From NCBI GenBank assembly GCA_023614405.1, contig CM042688.1, forward strand, positions 446,266,028-446,330,027: a DNA stretch of 64,000 nucleotides. Reading direction: 5' to 3'. The notes beneath the pieces are model-generated. The model did no database searches. It was not told the origin of the DNA and saw nothing but the letters and a program-made list of their open reading frames with translations. The position numbers and the translations under genes were made by a program. Positions 10,925 through 23,400 of the stretch are shown piece after piece. The stretch is from Avena insularis. Lineage: Eukaryota; Streptophyta; Magnoliopsida; Poales; Poaceae. Positions within the stretch are counted from its first letter, which is position 1; the number at the start of each line of letters is the position of its first letter.

Positions 10925-12236
10925 GTTAGCTTCTAGTTTTAGGATCGAGATCTCACGTATGGATATGCGGTTGGCATTATAATTGATCTATTTGTTGTTT
11001 TGGAGGTCGATCTACGAGATAGATCAGTTGTGTACAAGGTTGATTGGATCAATCGTACTCAAGGAGATGGATAACCTTGTTTCCGTAATCCTACTGCTAA
11101 GGTCATGAAACGACATACCCCTACCGGTCGGCTTCCTCTATTAGGGTAGACTATGACATGTAAATCCAAATGCAGTGATCAAAGATCAAAGGAGTTTGAT
11201 CGAATCCGAGTACGGATTGGATTTGGGTAAAATAGTTTTATCCGATGAAGAAATCTATGTTTGGAATGTAGATAAGATCTGCATTTTTAGAAAAATCATC
11301 GGGCATTACCATGTCGTAGCTCATTAGATGTTGTTGCGAGTTTCACAATGCCGGTAGATATCGTGTCTATGCATAACTTGTTTTTGCAGGATGATGTTGT
11401 GAATGGTATGGCTTATGTGCATGTGATGTGTGTAATCCATATGTGATCTTTGTATCACGGTTATTTGTCAGCAGGGTGGATCCTATGTGTGTCATTTTAT
11501 TATATATGACCTACATGTCGGATTCTCTATGTAATTTATTTTACTAATCTAGTGTAGCTTTTTGGAGAACCCGGATGGCATGCAAGTCGATGTATGAGTC
11601 GGTGACATAGAGTAAGATGGCACATGATAATAGTTGGCATGAGTAGACTTACAAGCTTCGTGGAGATGGAAAATACCATGAAGAGAGACATACCATTTCA
11701 CATTATAATTTCTTTATTTTGTGTTATGTTTATGTCTCTGTTTTACCTCTATTAGATAGTTGGTAGAAAGTAATCCCTCAAATAAGGTCTAGTCGGTCTC
11801 CCCGCCGGTCCTGCACCATCACAAGTCGGACATTATTGGTAGTGGGCTCATAAAATTGAGGTGCTACCAATTATTTTCGACTAGGTGGGTTCAAGTCGGA
11901 CTCTTACAGCGGAAGCACTTGTTAAGCTAGATGGGTCTATCACAACGGTTGTGGGACTCGGGGAGAGGTCGGTCGGGAGCCAGGGCATGTGATGCCACCC
12001 AACTAACAGGAGTCGCATGAGATGCGATTGGCAAGGAGTTGTCTACACAGATCTTTTGATGGCTAGCGGTGATGTTAAAGCTCACTAGTAGGCTTGCTTA
12101 TTTAGGATCCTAAGTCACTTAGTAATGATCGAAGGGTTATTGGTTCTAGTGGGAGCATAAATATTAAAATGTTTAATATGCTTGCTCTTTTATGGATACA
12201 TGTCTTAAGTGTTCTACATATTTTCTGTTGTAGATA

Positions 12237-15200
12237 ATGGCACGTAGTAGCAGTCTCCCTCAGTTATCCAGTTTTGCATTGAGGATCACCCTAGAGAAAG
12301 ATAAGCTTAATGGAACTAATTTCACCAACTAGTATCACAATCTGACAATTCTTCTCAAACAAGAAAAGAGGGACCATGTTATAGATAACCCACTTCCAGA
12401 TGAGCCAAATGATAATGCGAGTGTCGAAGCAACCAATGACTACCGTAGGACATGTGATGAGTCTTCAGAAATTAGCTGTTTTGTGCTTGCTCACATGGAA
12501 TCGGACTTGCAGTAGCTGTTCAAGAATGTTGAGGCCTACGATATGATCGAAAGCCTCAAAAGTATGTTCCAGTCTCAAACAAAGACCGAGAGGTATCAAG
12601 TCTCTTAAGCTTTGCTTAGTAGTAAGCTTCAGGATGGCGATCCACTGAGTCCACATGTAATCAAGATGGTTGGTTTCGTATAGTCTCTGGAAAGGCTTCG
12701 CTACACCATTAGTGAAGAGTCCGCTACAGACATAATTATGAACTCTCTTCATAGTGCGTATGGTCAGTTCATATCAAACTACCACATGCACGGTGTGGAT
12801 AATAAGCTCACTAAATTACATGGGTTGCTCAATTACGCAAAGACTGATCTCAAGAAGGGTGCTAGTCAAGTGTTGATGGTATAGAATGAGGCTAAGTTCA
12901 AGAAGAGTTCTTGGACTAAGAAGATGAAGGCTAAGTCAGGAGGTAATGCTCAGGATTCGATCCCAAGCGTTTCCTTGGGGACTAAGCTATCTCCTTCAGC
13001 TAGATCCACTTGCTTCTATTGCAAGGCAGATGGCCACTAGAAGACGAATTGCAGCAAGTATTTGGCCGACAAAGCCATGAGTGGAGGTGTGACTACCAAC
13101 TCAGGTACGCTTGTGTGCAATGATATAGACATTTATCCTGCCGATGCACCTAAGGTATATGATACTGGTTCTGTAATCCACATCTGCAACTTGTTACAAG
13201 GACTGGTAAGAACTAGGAGCATGACAAGAGGCGAGATTGACATTCGCGTCGGCAACAAAGCGAGAGTCGATGTGTTGGAAGTCGGCACAATGCAAGTTCA
13301 TTTACCTTCAGGATTCTTAATGGAGCTAAATAATTGTTGTTATGTTCTAGTGCTTAGTCAAAACATCATTTCTACCACATGTTTGATGAGACAAGGCTAT
13401 GAGTCGAATATTAAGAATAATGGTTGTTCTTTATATTTGAATGATATGTTTCACGGATTTTCACCTGTCTAGGACGGGTTATTTATTTTGAATCTTGATG
13501 GCGAATCGGTCTATAACATAAATGTGAAAAGGTGAAACCAAATGATCTAAATATGACTTACTTTTGGCACTGTCGACTTGGTCATATAAGTTGGAAATGC
13601 ATGAAGAAGCTCCATGATTATGGACTCCTAACTTCGTTTGACCAAGAGTTGTTCGAGACATGCGAATCCTGCCTACTCGGTAAGATGACCAAGACAACTT
13701 TTGCAAAATGTTGTGAAAGAGCATACGACTTATTGGGACTTGTACATAGTGATGTATGTGGCCCAATGAGGACGACAACTAGAGGTGGTTACGAGAACTT
13801 CATTACCTTCACTGATGATTTGAGTAGGTATGCATATATCTATTTGATGAAATAGAAGTCGGAAACCTTTGAAAAGTTGAAGGAATTCCAGAATGAGGTA
13901 CATAATCAACTCGGCATGACAATAAAGTTTCTTCGGTCGGACCAAGGAGGCGAGTACATGAGCCATGAGTTTGATGGCCATCTGAAGATTTTTCGAATAG
14001 TTCCTAGGCTCACTCCGCCGGGAACACCGCAGAGAAACGGTGTGTCAAAAAGGAGGAATCAGACCTTACTGGACATGGTACAATCAATGATGAGTCGGAT
14101 AGATCTGCCTTTATCATTTTGGGGTTATTGTCTACAAACTGCAGAGTTCACACTAAACAGAGTACCATCAAAATCGGTATATAGGACACCACATGAGATG
14201 TGGATGGGTAAAAGGCCAAGTTTGTCTTTTCTTAAGATTTGGGGTTGTGAAGCATTTTTCAAGCGACTTTAGTCAGACAAGCTTACAGCCAAGTTGGATA
14301 AGTGTATCTTTGTGGGGTATCCGAGGGAAACCTTGGGTTACTACTAAAACCGAGAACATGGCAAAGTGTTTGTCGATTAGAAAGGTGTCTTCCTTGAGAA
14401 GGAGTTTCTTAGTCGGGGAGTCTGTGGGAGCACGGTCCAGCTCAAAGAAATTCGAGAAGAACCGGCCAGTGGCGAGTCGATAAAATCCTTGGAGGTTGAG
14501 CCGATCGTGGTAGCTAAGCCGGCATCCACACCTACACTATGAAGATCGACCAAATTGCGATGTGTTTGTGATGCATTACTACTAGACAGTGATGAGCCGA
14601 CAACTTATTCGAAGTGATGATGGGATCTGATTATGAGTCATGGCTTGGAGCCATGAGATCCAAGTTAAATTCCATGGATATAAATCAAGTTTGGAACTTG
14701 GTTGATCTGCCAGACCCAAGACCCGTCAAGTGCAAATGGGTCTTTAAGAAGAAAACTGATATGGATGGAAATATTTCTATCTATAAAGCACGACTTGTAG
14801 TGAAGGGGTTCCAACAAGTTCAAGGAGTTGACTACGATAAGACCTTCTCACCCGTAGCGAAGCTTAAGTTAGTTCGGATCGTGTTAGCTATATAAACCTA
14901 TTTCGACTATTGAGATATGGTAGATGGATGTCAAAACGGCTTTACTTAATGGAAAATTAACCGAGGATGTGTCTATGATATAGCCCGAGGGTTTTTCCGA
15001 TCTGGCTAATGCTAACAAGGTATGCAAGCTTCAGAAATCCTTTTATGGGTTAAAGCAAGCATCTCGGAGTTGGAACATTCGCTTTGACGAGGTAGTCAAA
15101 TCATTTGGCTTCATCAAGAGTGATCATGATTCTTGTTTATACAAGAAGTTTAGTGGGAGGAAAGTAAACTTTCTGATCTTATATGTGGATGACATACTAC

Positions 15201-16164
15201 ATTATGGAAATGATGTCCAGATGTTGCAAGAAACCAAGGAATCATTGGAAAGGAGTTTTTCCATGAAGGACTTGGGTTAGGTGACTTATATACTAGGAAT
15301 CATGATATATAGAGATAGATCAAGGCGGCTCATAGGATTGAGTCAGAGTACATATTTGGACAAAGTGTTGAGAAGTTCAACATGGAATCATCTAAGAAGA
15401 GGTTCTTACCGATGTCCCATGATGTAAAACATAGAAAGACACAGTGTCCTTCGATAACTAATGAGCAAAGTCAGATGAGTGCGATTCCATATGCTTCGGC
15501 AGTCGGATCCATCATGTATGCCATGATTTGTACTAGGCCAGATGTTTCCTATGCTCTAAGGGTTGTGAGCAGATACCAGGCTGACCCTAGAGAAATCCAC
15601 TAGGTAGCGGTTAAGAACATCCTTAAGTACTTGAGAAGGACTAAGGATGTGTTCCTAGTTTATGGAGGTGAGGTTGAACTCGGTGCAAAGGGTTACACGG
15701 ATGCAAGTTATCTTACTAACTTAGATGATTCTTGTTCGCAATCTGGGTACGTGTTTGTAATAAACCGAGGGGCTGTGAGGTGGAAGAGTTCCAAGCAAGA
15801 GACCGTGTCTGCATCTACAACAGAGGGTGAGTATATTGCTGCCTCGGAGGCGGCAAAAGAAGCCATTTGGATTAGGAACTTCCTAATCCATCTTGGTGTG
15901 GTTTAGGGCTTGTCCAATCCATTAGCCATGTATTGTTAAAACAATTGTGCTATTGCACAATCCAAGGAACCTAGACAATACCAAAAGAACAAACATATAC
16001 TCATGCGGTACCACCTGATTCGCCAGTTTGTGGATCAGGGTGATATCAAGTTATGCAAGGTACACATAGATGAAAATGTTGCGGATCTATTGACAAAGCC
16101 GCTTCCACAGCCTAAGCATGAGGCACATGTAAGAGCCATGGGCATTAGATGCTTAGACATGTGA
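12237..16164 (+). pseudogene. Copia gag-pol polyprotein, multiply disrupted
   Basis: The start at 12237 is chosen because the same N terminus (SSLPQLSSFALR) opens the homologous gag at 18265 on the minus strand. Domains in order: gag with a CFYCKADGH zinc knuckle (about 13011-13060), protease with YDTGSVIHIC (about 13155), integrase with an HHCC head (HCRLGHISWKCMKKLH, CESCLLGK) and DVCGPM...SDQGGEYMS (13532-14272), RT with KCKWVFKKKTDMDG (14614-14895) and LYVDDIL (about 15180), and RNase H with YTDASY, SASTTEGEY and LTKPLP, ending at 16164. There are many in-frame stops (for example after LTNF-like gag, at 13470, 13853, 14269 and 14893) and a frame change near 13530. Catalytic motifs mostly survive, but no intact protein can be made. 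Confidence 0.9.
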
Positions 16165-16183
16165 TGTCGGGACGACTGACTCT

Positions 16184-16199
16184 AGTGCAAGTGGGAGAC
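16184..16199 (+). promoter_or_regulatory. polypurine tract
   Basis: GTGCAAGTGGGAGAC immediately precedes the TGTTGG start of the 3' LTR; this is the usual site of plus-strand priming. Confidence 0.75.
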
Positions 16200-17494
16200 T
16201 GTTGGTAATATGTCTTAGAGGAAATCATGTATGTAATTCCCAATGTATTCATAAAGTAATAAAGTTATCCTTGTATGAACATCAGATATATATCCTTGAA
16301 TGTGTGATTCAATTGTTGAACTATATATTCATGTTTGATTCATACTAGATTTTCCGTGGTCATTAAGGTTTGTGCTGGACACACAACTTAGACCAATGTG
16401 CAAGTTGGTTGATGACATGGTTCCACTTGTCATGGGTATGGTGATGCCATAAAACTTACATGGACTCGGATAAAGAGTTTAGTGTGTCGGACTGACCCAC
16501 AGGTGAGATGCAACGAGCATGTTCTCATTTGCAGTCTCAAGCAATGGAATCCTTCGACCCGAGGTAATCGCATGATCCGAGTTGTGGATCGCCAACTTAG
16601 GTTCTATCAAATGTTTTTCCGTAATTGGCTAGTTATAAAGGTTGAGTTCGGACTGGTTGTGAAGCAAGCTGCTTGACGTGGATTACCAAGATGGGATTTG
16701 CCCCTCCGTAATGGACAGATATTCTCTAGGCCCTCTCGTGTGATATGATTTGGAAGCATGGCCATGCACGACTTGGTTAAGTGTTAATCAAGGAGTCGTA
16801 CTAAGAATTAGTCTAGTGAATCATATATCATGGAACAAGAAGAGAGAGTCGAGATATTAAAGGGATGGCAACTTCTCGCCTATAGATTGACAAGGTATAT
16901 CGTGAGGCAAAGGGAATTGGACGAAACTCACATTGAGAAAGGTTTGTCTTCTGACTTTACGGTGCTTGGGAGTCGTCACATCTTGCTAGAGTCCGCTACC
17001 AGCTATCGACTCGGAGTGGTGACTTGTGTCGTGTCCATGTGTTCGTGAACCTATAGGTTCACACACTTAAGGGAAATGAGCCCATATGGATTCAATCCAT
17101 GTGGAGATTGGGGTATAGCCTAAATGGGCCTCAAGTGTTGAGCCCAACTAGGAGTATATATAAGTGGAGCGACAAGGGATAGTCCCTGACCTAGCCATCA
17201 TTTTCTCCACTCCTATTTTGGGCCATACAGGATCTAGCAGTCCTCTGCCTAGAGCTCCTCCATGTACGTGTGGATACTAGTAGAGGCGTTACACGTGCAG
17301 CGCTGGAGACAAGGAGGTTTGTGGGGATCAGGATGTGTTGTACGTGGGATTGTCGGCACGGCATCAACTGACGCACTTCATCAATAAACCGCACATGCGC
17401 GTCTAGTGGTAAATCTTCTGTCCTATCACCTAGGTTGGATCTTGGGAGCATCGCGTGGGGGGAAAGTTTTTGTTTATTGCGGCATGGCCCAACA
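16200..17494 (+). repeat. 3' LTR of the + strand Copia
   Basis: 1295 bp, starting TGTTGGTAATATG and ending CATGGCCCAACA, the canonical TG...CA ends. A TATATATAAGTGGAG box at about 17155 corresponds to the promoter in the 5' LTR. Confidence 0.9.
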
Positions 17495-17499
17495 TATCG
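17495..17499. repeat. target-site duplication of the + strand Copia (right)
   Basis: TATCG, matching TATCC at 9609-9613 with one mismatch. Gag of the host Copia resumes here. Confidence 0.65.
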
Positions 17500-18265
17500 G
17501 AATGAATGAGATTACTTAGTGCCTACGGCAGTTCTCTGGACTGAGTCCAGATCCTTTCCGACTGACTTAATCTTCTTCTTCCCAATCCAAGAACTATTAT
17601 TAAACTTAGCGTTATTCTGCGCCATCAGCACTTGGCTATCGCCTTTTTTGAGATTAGCCTATGCCTGCTTGAGCATCCCATGTAATTCAATGAGCTTCTT
17701 ATCCATACCATGTATGTGGTAGTTCAAGATTAATGAACCATATGAACTACGAAGAGAGTTCAGAATTATGTGTGTAGATAACTCTTCACTAATAGGGTAT
17801 CCTAGCCTTTCCAGAGACTACACGTAACCAACTATCTTGATTATATGCAAACTCAGTGGATCACCATTGTTAAGCTTACAACTCAGCAAAGCTTGAGAGA
17901 CTTGACATCTCTCGGTCTTTTCCCTGAGCCTGTAACATACTTTTGAAGCTTTCGATCATATGGTAGGCCTCAACATTCTCGAACTACTGTTGCAAGTCTG
18001 GTTCCATGTGAGCAAGCATAAGATAGCCAATTTCTATGGACTCATCTTTAGTCATACAGTAGGCATTAGTGGTAGCAACACTTGCACTCTCATTCGGCTC
18101 ATCTGGAAACGGATTGTCTAGAACATGGTCCCTCTTTTCTTGTTTGAGAGCAGTTCTCAGATTACAATACCGGTTGGTTAAATTAGTTCCATTAAGATTA
18201 TCTTTCTCTAGGATCGACCTTAACGCAAAACTGGATAATTGAGGGAGACTACTACCAGGTTCCAT
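17500..18265 (-). pseudogene. N-terminal gag of the split minus-strand Copia
   Basis: Translation starts at 18265 with MEPGSSLPQLSSFALR and continues LEKDNLNGTNLTNRY and DNPFPDEPNESASV, 93 codons to the first stop, then in broken frames past LKLNNGDPLS-like and SSWIGKKKIKS blocks to 17500. It is colinear with 12237-12990 of the + strand Copia. It ends exactly at the insertion point of that element; the remaining gag, including the zinc knuckle, lies at 9613-9567. Confidence 0.8.
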
Positions 18266-19460
18266 TGATCTACAATAGAAAATATGAAAAACACTTCAGA
18301 CCTGTATCCATAAAAGAGTAAGCATATTAAACATCTTAATACTTATGCTCCCACTAGAACCAACACCCCTCTGATGGTTACTAAGTGATTTAGGATCCTA
18401 AATAAGTAAGACGACTAGTGAGATTTAGCATCACTGCTATCGATCAAGTGATCTAGGTAGAGAGATCCTTGTTAATCGCATCTCATGTGACTCATGTTAG
18501 TCGGGTGGCTAGTCGGAAAGAATTTGTAGCACCTCAATTTTAGGAGCCCACTACCAAGAATGTCTGACTTGTGATGGTGTAGCACCTGTGGCGAGACCGA
18601 CTAGACCTTCTTTGAGGAATTAAATTATAACAACAATCTAATAGAGGTAAAACCAAAGGCATGAAAATAACAAAAAATAAAGCAATTATAATGTGAAATG
18701 GTATGGCTCTCTTCATGGTGATCTCCATCTCCACGGAACCTAGAAGTAGACTTGTGCAACTCTTGTCACATGCCATCTTAATCCATGTCATTGACTTGTA
18801 CATCGACTTCCATGCCATCCGGGTTCTCCAAACAGCTATGCTACCTATAAAGTAAATTACATAGACAATTCGACATGAGGTCGTTATACAATAAAATGAT
18901 AGCACCTAGGCTCCATCCGGCTTACCAAGACCGTGATACGCAGATAACGTATGGATTACACACATCACATGCACATAAACTATACCATTCACAACATCAT
19001 CCTTCAAAAACAAGTTATGCATGGATATGATATCTACCAGCATTATGCAACTCGCAGCGACATATAAGGAGTTATGATAGGGTGAAGTCGGTGGTCCAAT
19101 CTATATTCCGATCATAGATTCTTCATCGGACAAAACAATTTTTACCCAAATACGATTTGTGTCCTGATAAGATCAAACTCCTTTGATTTTCAATCACCGC
19201 TTCTGAATTTACGTGACACAGTCTACCCTGATGGCCCAAATTGACATGTAGGGGTATGTCATTCCACGACCTTAGAAGTATGATCACAGAAACCAGATCA
19301 TCCATTCCTTGAGTATGATTGATCCAATCAACCTTGTACAAAACCAATCCATCTCATATAACGACCACCAAAATAGAAACGAGGTCCAATCTAAGGCCAA
19401 CTGCATATCACACATGCGCAATCTCGAGCCTAAAACCAGAAGATATAACTCTGATACCAC
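18266..19460 (-). mobile_element. 5' leader of the minus-strand Copia with primer-binding site
   Basis: The untranslated leader is homologous to 10912-12236 (shared GACCGACTAG-type block, the CATTTCACATTATAAT block and the AAGGAGTTTGATC block). At 19448-19459 the minus strand reads TGGTATCAGAGT, a near-perfect tRNA-Met primer-binding site, one base from the LTR. Small open frames here are not conserved between the two elements. Confidence 0.8.
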
Positions 19461-20150
19461 TGTTGGGCCACACAGAGATAAACGGAACTTTCCCTACTTG
19501 GTGTCAAGATATATCCAAGGTAGAAGGCCACGAGGATTACCACTAGACACGCGGGTGTGGATTACTAATGAAGCACAATGGTTGATGCAGTGCAGTCCCA
19601 TGATCCGATCCAATCCCACGACCATCGAAGTGCTAAACATACAACACCTATGCCGGTATCCACATGTATGAGGAGGAGCTCCAATGGCAGACTGCTAGGT
19701 CCGGTGCGATGGCTAGACTGAATGGGGGCTAGGGTTCTAACACATGGAAGTATTTAACTGTTACCTTTGAGCATGATGCGCCCCATAATATATAGGGAGT
19801 ATAAGTGGACTCTACAACATTTGCAGCCCAAACACTAAAGCCCTATGCAGGTCATTGTGATTCAAGACCTTGTCTCAAGAAATTGTCTAAAGACCTTGTC
19901 TCAACTCACCGACCTAATCCGAGTCTAGTTTAGGTCCAACCCAAAAATATACCTGCTACCGATCTTAAGTGTGTGACCCTGTAGGCTCATGGCGACTTGG
20001 ACACGATTGGAGTCCGACTTCCAATCGATCAATCGGTAGCGGCTCCTAGCAGAACATGTTGACTCGCAAGTACCAAAGATTCATGAGAAAATACCTTCCA
20101 ATGTGAATTACGTCCAAGCCCCTTTTGCTTCACGATATAGCTTTTAAAAA
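19461..20150 (-). repeat. 5' LTR of the minus-strand Copia, truncated
   Basis: On the minus strand the LTR ends GTGTGGCCCAACA at 19461. It can be followed outward to about 20150, with the CTATATCGTGAAGCAAAAG block matching GTATATCGTGAGGCAAAGG of the + Copia. Beyond that, sequence belongs to the Gypsy leader, so the outer half is missing. Confidence 0.75.
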
Positions 20151-20486
20151 ACGGTGGAGTAACCCCACAATGAGTTTAATTTTTGAAATAATAAGAACTA
20201 ATGAGGATGATGCTGCTTTCATTGATGATGATTAGTCGCACATGAGCACTATCGTAGGTGTGAGTTATACCCAGTCCCACTGTATCGTAGATTCAAAGAA
20301 TGGTTCTTAAAATCATCTGTTTCCTTGTTGTGGTGTGTGTTTGTATTGGGTGCTATGAATGAATGAATGAAAAGAAAGTTGTTAGTTTGCAAAACCAGAG
20401 TCATACTCAAAGTTTAAGGTTTCTGAAAACAAACCCATGAACCCTAGAAATTTCCCTCTTGTCTCACTATCTATCTAAATCTTCAG

Positions 20487-23400
20487 ATGACTCGCGAAAA
20501 TCCAGGAGGAAGCAGTTCATCTCAGGACCCAATGCTACAGATTCTGCAAATGTTAGTTTTTGACCGTGAAGCTTGTAGAGGTGAACGTCAAGCCAACTTA
20601 GCCACTCTTCAACAGATAGCCCAGATGGCCCACAATAATCAAGGTCATGGAAACCAAGATCACCATGGATCCAAACTTAAGAATTTCCATAATACCAACC
20701 CACCCATGTTTAGTAAGTCTGAGGAGCCTCTAGATGCTGATTATTGGCTGCAAATCATGGAGAACAATCTAGAAGTTGCAGGAATTGATGCTAATGAGAA
20801 GGTGTTGTTTGCCACCAACTATATGTCCGGCTATGCAAGATCTTGGTCGAATAGTACCCGTACGATGAACAGAGGTCAGATGATGACTTGGGAGAAGTTC
20901 AAACTCAAGTTTAGCAAAACCCATGTGCCCCCGGGTCTAATCAAGGGGATGAGGAACAAATTCAGAGACTTGAAGCAAGGAAGGATGACTGTGGTTGAGT
21001 ACCATGACAAATTTTTGTCACTAGCTAGGTATGCACCTGATGAGATTGACAACAAAGCCAAGAAGAAGGAGAGATTCATGAATGGTCTGAATAATGAGAT
21101 GCAGACAGTGCTAGTTAACATTCCATTTGATGACCTTGAAGCCTTAGTGGATTCTGCAATTCAGATGGAAGGCAAGATCAACCAGGCCAGTGAGAACCGC
21201 AAGCGCAGGATGATGCATCAACCAGGACCCCACCATGCCCTGAAGTATCGCCCCAACCTGTCTGCAAGTTATGCACCCAGAAACAAAAGACCCCCAATGA
21301 ACTGTCCGAACTATCCCAACCGTGGAGGAGGAAACCCAAGGCCCAGAGGAAACCACAACAACAATCCCGGCAACTCCAACAATTTCAACCATGCACCTCC
21401 CAAGTCCAACAACAACAACAATACTTCCCCAAGGACTAGAAGCAATGTTGTCCCTGTCGTAGGGAAAGACAAGTCAATGATAGCTTGTTTTGAATGCGGA
21501 GTCACGGGCCACTACTACAACGAGTGCCCCAAGAAGCTTGCCGTAGCAACCAATGTGAATGCACCTGCCCAACAGCAACGCCGTGTCCAGCCTGGAAAAA
21601 GATTCGCCCCAGGAAACCAACACAGCTGTAATGGCCGTCTGTTCCACATGAATGTTGAAGAAGCCCAAGAAGCGCCATATGTCGTGTTGGGTATGTTTTC
21701 TGTTAACATAGTTCTAGCAAGAGTGTTGTTTGATTCTAGAGCATCACACTCGTTTGTTATAGAAGAATTTGCATGCACAAGTAAGATTCAGCCAACAAAT
21801 CTGAAGCATGTTATGATAGTTCAAATCCCTGGTTAGACCACCAAAGCTAGAAAAGTTTGCAAGGCCGTACCTATTAGAATACATGGGATAGATTTTTATG
21901 CCAATCTAATAGTCCTTGGAACCAAAGGTTTGGAAGTAGTGCTAGGGATGGATTGGATGTCGAAACATCAAGGATTAATCAATTGTGCTAATAAAGCCAT
22001 AACCATGACTAGTAGCACCGGAATATCAATAGAACATGTATTTGAGACTTTGCCCTGTCAATTCAAGTGCAACAAGAGTCTAGCCAAGACCACCATTGAC
22101 GGAGTTAGAGTAGTCTGTGAATACCCTGACGTATTCCTAGATGAATTGCCAGGTATGCCCCAAGATCGGGATATCGAGTTTACCATTGAACTAATCCCTG
22201 GAACCGGACCCATAGCTCAGAGACCCTATAGTATGAACCCATCTGAACTAGTGGAGTTGAAGAAGCAACTTGATGATATGCCGGGAAAAGGACTGATTCC
22301 ACGAAGTGCATCGCCATGGAGATCACCGGTTTTATTTGTTGATAAGAAGGATGGTGCCAACCGTCTTTGTACAGATTACCGGAAGTGGAATGACGTCACC
22401 ATCAAAAACAAGTACCCTTTCCCGAAGATAGAAGATTTGTTTGATCAGCTGACTGGTGCTAGAGTGTTTTCTAAGATTAACCTTAGAACTGGTTATCACC
22501 AACTGAATATTCGTGCAACAGATATCCCAAAGACTACCTTCACCACCAGATATGGATTGTATGAGTACAATGTCATGTATTTCTGATTAACCAATGCCCC
22601 CGCTTATTTCATGAACCTCATGAATAAGATTTTTATGAACTTTCTAGATAAGTGTGTCGTTGTGTTTATCGATGACATTCTAATCTACTCCAAATCAGAA
22701 GAGGACCATGAGCAACATCTAAGAACCATCCTTGAAACCCTTAGAGATCATCAGCTGTATGCCAAGTTCAGCAAGTGTGAATTCTTGTTAAAAGAAGTAG
22801 GATTCCTAGGCCATGTCCTGTCAGCAGGAGGAGTCGATGTTGATCCCGCCAAGATCAAAGATGTTGAAGAATGGAAAGCCCCAACCACCCAAACCAAAGT
22901 CTACGCATTTCTTGGATTAGCCGAATACTACCGCAAGTTCGTAGAAGGATTCTCGAGCATCGCAACACTGATGACCCAGTTGTTGAAGAAAGATAAGAAG
23001 TTTGAATGGACTGACAAATGTGAAGAAAGTTTTCAAAACCTCAAGAAGAGATTGATTTCAGCCCCAATTTTGATCATGTCCGATATCAAGAAGCCTTTTG
23101 ATGTGTTTTGTGACACATCCAAGATTGGTCTCAGATGTGTATTGATGCAAGAAGGCAAAGTCATATCCTATATGTCCAGACAACTGAAGCAGCATGAGTA
23201 GAACTACCCTACCCTTGACCTAGAACTGGCATCTGTAGTTTTAGCTTTGAATACATGGCGTCATTATCTTATGGGTAACCGCTGTGAGATTTATTCGGAT
23301 CACAAGAGTATGAAGTATATCTTCACCCAAAAGGAGTTGAATATGAGGCAAAGGAGATGGATATAGTTAATCAAGGATTATGACCTTGACATCCACTATC

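Larger units (their letters stand above)
9614..17494 (+). mobile_element. complete + strand Copia retrotransposon (dead), 7.9 kb
   Basis: Both LTRs (9614-10911 and 16200-17494), a primer-binding site, gag, protease, integrase, reverse transcriptase and RNase H in Copia order, a polypurine tract and a 5-bp target-site duplication with one mismatch are present. The element interrupts the gag of the minus-strand Copia. LTR starts (TTTTGGGAATATGCCC and TGTTGGTAATATGTCT) and ends (GGCCCAATA and GGCCCAACA) differ by several substitutions and a 3-bp indel in the first 50 bases, so insertion is old. The order integrase before RT and the GTDA-like RNase H end mark Copia; the LTR start is Angela/BARE-like, though the LTRs are shorter than BARE's. 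Confidence 0.9.
4290..20150 (-). mobile_element. minus-strand Copia element split by two insertions
   Basis: One Copia element can be followed from right to left: 5' LTR (19461-20150), primer-binding site (19448-19459), leader, gag (18265-17500), then after the inserted + strand Copia the gag zinc knuckle, protease and integrase (9613-8302), then after the inserted solo LTR the reverse transcriptase and RNase H (6850-4985), and the 3' LTR (4969 to about 4290). Both joins restore the colinear order seen in the related + strand Copia at 9614-17494. Both LTRs are cut short at their outer sides. The coding region carries many stops and lost active-site residues, so it is long dead. It belongs to the same broad family as the + strand Copia (Angela/BARE-like by overall appearance; not confirmed). 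Confidence 0.85.
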
